DNA of 8,322 nt from Caldifarciminota bacterium (GTDB taxonomy: Bacteria; Hydrothermota; 32-111; QNBC01). Position numbers and translations under genes: made by a program. The stretch is taken from NCBI GenBank assembly GCA_023132105.1, contig JAGLYS010000096.1:1-8322 (forward strand), written 5' to 3'. Under the pieces are notes generated by a model. It was not told the origin of the DNA and made no database searches. It was given only the letters and a program-made list of their open reading frames with translations. Within the stretch, counting starts at the first letter, position 1. Each line of letters opens with the position of its first letter. Positions 6,418 to 8,322 of this stretch are shown one piece after another.

Positions 6418-7904
6418 TTCATACCTGCCCAGTATTTATTCTTACTGTTATTTTTTGCAATATACATATATTTATCGGTAATCTTAATAAGTTTTGTAAT
6501 GTTTTTGCTATCCGTAGGATATCCTCCCACTCCAATACTACATGTAAGCTTTATATTAGCACTAAATAAATGGGAGTAAATACTCCTCAATATCTTTTTT
6601 GCCGTTCTTATAGCATATTCTTTTGAATGTTCGATTATAATTATAAACTCATCTCCACCGTATCTAAATATTTTAACATTATTATCCATTATATTCTTCA
6701 AAAGATCAACATATTCTTTCAATATATTATCACCTGTTAGATGCCCGTATGTATCATTAATGTTTTTAAAATCATCCAGATCTAAAAGCAATAAAGAAAA
6801 ATAGGATTTATTATGCCTTGTTCTGTATATAAGACCATTGATATATTCATAGAAATGTCTAAAATTGTATGCATCGGTTAATGCATCATGAATGGCCATA
6901 TAATTTACTTTTTTATATAGCAAAGCATTATTGATAGAGCTTGCCAGTGTCGGAGCTAATGTTAGTATCAATTCCAAATCACTTTTGCTATATGCATTGC
7001 TTTTTCTATAGTCTTGAATTGAAAGAACCCCTATCACTCTATTGGAAGTAATAAGAGGTATCCCGAGAAATGATTTTGTTGGTTTGCCAAATTTGCCTAT
7101 TCCTCGCTTAACAAGTTCATCATCCACATTGGTATTACAAAAAAAATGGTGTTTGGTTTGAATGATATATTCTGTGATCCCATTTTTAAATGGTCGTGTG
7201 AATTCTTCGATCTTCTTACCATTATAAATTTCATATAGAAAACTTATTGTACTATTATCATAGTCATAAATTGCAATATAAAAATTCTTGGCTTCAAAAA
7301 GCTTGTTTATCTCACTATATATATATTTAAGTAATTTTTTCAAATCGATTGTCGTTGAAAGTTTTTTATTTATCTTGTTAATACATGATAACCTATCAAC
7401 TGTATTAATACTCTCTTTAAATAACGAACAGTTGTTTAGTGAAATGGCAGTAAATTTTGTAAGGATATTTAGATTTTCAAGTATATTGTCATCTATATCG
7501 ATATCTTTTCTGTAGTAAACATTTAATAACCCTAACAATATAGATTGATACATTATGGGTATTATAATTACATTTTTAAAATATTCGGGTTTTATGTTAT
7601 TAAAACAAGGTTTGGAATTATTAGAATCGTCTATAATGCATGTTTTTTTAGACTTTAATATTTCCATCATTGTATCTATATTTTTAGTGCTCGTTAATGA
7701 TTTGATATATTGTTTGGGAAATTTAAAGGATGATTCAAAAATTAGATTTCCATTTGAACTATCACAGGTAAAAATTACAGAAGCGTCAGCCGATGCTATT
7801 TTATATGTAGATTCTAAAACTTTATTTAATATCAAACTTCGATTATGCAGGGACATAATGTCAGGAATTATCGAATTAATTGTATTATAGTCATACTCCA
7901 TCAT
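6414..7904 (-). CDS. Diguanylate cyclase with two GAF domains (GAF-GAF-GGDEF)
   Basis: The 496-residue soluble protein is predicted to make cyclic di-GMP from two GTP in response to a signal sensed by its GAF domains. GAF 1 spans about residues 21-160 and GAF 2 about 184-332, the latter with the typical end SFLGIPLITSNRVIGVLSIQD (279-299). The cyclase domain spans 336-496: DALTDAYNF (340-348), metal-binding Asp375 in LLLDLDDFKNINDTYGH, the active-site loop RYGGDEF (414-420) and SIGVGGYP (456-463). The active site is intact. The canonical RxxD inhibitory site expected before RYGGDEF reads DNNV (407-410), so feedback inhibition through it should be absent. No signal peptide or membrane span is seen. 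The start is supported by GGAAGA six bases upstream; the second Met is also possible. It heads a two-gene operon with the membrane protein at 6142-6417. Confidence 0.93.
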   Translation of the reverse strand: MMEYDYNTINSIIPDIMSLHNRSLILNKVLESTYKIASADASVIFTCDSSNGNLIFESSFKFPKQYIKSLTSTKNIDTMMEILKSKKTCIIDDSNNSKPCFNNIKPEYFKNVIIIPIMYQSILLGLLNVYYRKDIDIDDNILENLNILTKFTAISLNNCSLFKESINTVDRLSCINKINKKLSTTIDLKKLLKYIYSEINKLFEAKNFYIAIYDYDNSTISFLYEIYNGKKIEEFTRPFKNGITEYIIQTKHHFFCNTNVDDELVKRGIGKFGKPTKSFLGIPLITSNRVIGVLSIQDYRKSNAYSKSDLELILTLAPTLASSINNALLYKKVNYMAIHDALTDAYNFRHFYEYINGLIYRTRHNKSYFSLLLLDLDDFKNINDTYGHLTGDNILKEYVDLLKNIMDNNVKIFRYGGDEFIIIIEHSKEYAIRTAKKILRSIYSHLFSANIKLTCSIGVGGYPTDSKNITKLIKITDKYMYIAKNNSKNKYWAGMK

Positions 7905-7924
7905 ATTGATTCTTCCAAAATATA

Positions 7925-8005
7925 ATTATACTTAAATGTTCAGTTGCATAAATTATATATTGTTATATTATAAAATATTCTATCACAATATGTATATTAA
8001 TTCAA
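7925..8005 (-). promoter_or_regulatory. Candidate promoters of the GGDEF operon
   Basis: Reading leftward, TTGAAT (complement of 8000-8005) and TAGAAT (complement of 7977-7982) are spaced by exactly 17 bp, a plausible sigma-70 promoter that would leave a leader of about 65 bases. A perfect TATAAT -10 box (complement of 7925-7930) lies closer to the gene, but only a poor -35 box precedes it. The area is so AT-rich that chance matches are expected, so neither is certain. Confidence 0.4.
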
Positions 8006-8016
8006 TAGGTTAATAT

Positions 8017-8322
8017 GAGGGGAGAGAGAAGAACCACGAATAACCACTGAAAGAGATGGGAACCACTGAAGGAGAGAACAGCCACGAATTCACAAAGAGA
8101 AGAGAATATTTTTTATATTTTATTACACGAATTAGGAAAAATTTCACAAAAGGGAAAGAGAGAAGGAAATCAACCACTAATTCACGAATAATAGAGAATA
8201 GACTCCAGACATCAGACATCAGCATTCAGCCGAGAAGGGAGGGAGATAACAACGAATTACACTAAGAGAGGGAGATCCACCACGAATTCACAAATTTGTA
8301 ACGAATTACACGAATGGAGAAG
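8017..8322. repeat. Low-complexity intergenic repeat mosaic (CCACGAATTCACA / ACGAATTACACGAAT units)
   Basis: From about 8017 to the window end the sequence is built from short related units. CCACGAATTCACAAA occurs exactly at 8082-8096 and 8280-8294. AACGAATTACAC occurs exactly at 8251-8262 and 8300-8311. AACCACTGAA occurs at 8042-8051 and 8061-8070. Variants TTACACGAATTA (8123-8134), AACCACTAATTCACGAAT (8172-8189) and ACGAATTACACGAAT (8301-8315) also occur. Purine-only spacers such as GGGGAGAGAGAAG separate them. Spacing is irregular, so this is not a CRISPR array. No gene is supported here: the two open frames on either strand consist only of repeat sequence. From memory, similar CACGAATTACACGAATT strings occur between genes in genomes of unrelated uncultured bacteria. 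Function is unknown. Confidence 0.8.
8206..8230 (+). repeat. 7-bp tandem repeat CAGACAT
   Basis: CAGACAT (8206-8212), CAGACAT (8213-8219), CAGCATT (8220-8226) and a partial CAGC (8227-8230) form a short heptamer tandem run inside the repeat mosaic. Its sequence differs from the CACGAAT units on both sides. Confidence 0.75.

Noticed and set aside
7555..7890. 111-codon plus-strand frame opposite the GGDEF gene
   Set aside because: It is antisense to the well-supported GAF domain coding region and shows no family similarity or ribosome site.
7975..7991. Inverted repeat ATATT-N7-AATAT over the candidate GGDEF promoter -10 box
   Set aside because: Five-base arms made only of A and T in a very AT-rich region are expected by chance; not enough to propose an operator.
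8010..8265. Open frames on both strands (8056-8265 plus, 8010-8225 minus) in the repeat region
   Set aside because: They consist only of low-complexity repeat units, have no ribosome site and no recognisable protein features; purine-rich text lacks stop codons by chance.
8017..8322. Possible CRISPR array
   Set aside because: Repeats are short, degenerate and irregularly spaced, with no constant repeat/spacer length and no cas gene nearby.

Overview
The window is a low-GC stretch of bacterial chromosome carrying housekeeping genes. It holds twelve protein genes (one cut off at the left edge), no RNA gene, no recognisable mobile element and no CRISPR array. The organism is probably a Gram-negative or otherwise non-Firmicutes bacterium. 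L27 starts directly at MAHKKG, without the cleaved N-terminal extension typical of Firmicutes, and no Prp protease gene lies between L21 and L27. The order gap-pgk-tpiA-secG occurs in spirochaetes and several other lineages. The repeat-rich spacer at the right edge resembles strings I remember from genomes of uncultured bacteria. The phylum cannot be fixed from the sequence alone.

Region 1 (1-2109, + strand) is a tightly packed gene run: the tail of an unidentified gene, a ComEB-type dCMP deaminase, a 42-residue small ORF, a lipoprotein that looks like a seven-bladed beta-propeller, and a trimeric-type dUTPase. The deaminase and the dUTPase both make dUMP, the precursor of dTMP. The propeller lipoprotein between them has no obvious link to nucleotides.

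Region 2 (2110-6155, + strand) looks like one complete transcription unit. A consensus sigma-70 promoter (TTGACA, 16 bp, TATAAT) precedes gap, pgk, tpiA, secG, rplU and rpmA, and a 16-bp perfect hairpin ends it. The genes overlap or are separated by at most 14 bases. Triose-phosphate glycolysis, a Sec translocon subunit and two 50S proteins would therefore share one message.

Region 3 (6142-7904, - strand) converges on region 2 and shares its terminator. It encodes a soluble GAF-GAF-GGDEF diguanylate cyclase with an intact GGDEF motif but no canonical inhibitory I-site. A 91-residue protein of about three membrane spans follows with a 4-nt ATGA overlap.

Region 4 (7905-8322) has no gene. Its first ~110 bases are very AT-rich and carry candidate promoters for the GGDEF operon. 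From about 8017 the composition changes abruptly to a low-complexity mosaic of degenerate CCACGAATTCACA / ACGAATTACACGAAT units, purine-rich GGAGAGAGAAG-like spacers and a 7-bp CAGACAT run, and this continues to the window edge. It is the part least explained by known features. I see no clear evidence of a new defence or biosynthetic system.
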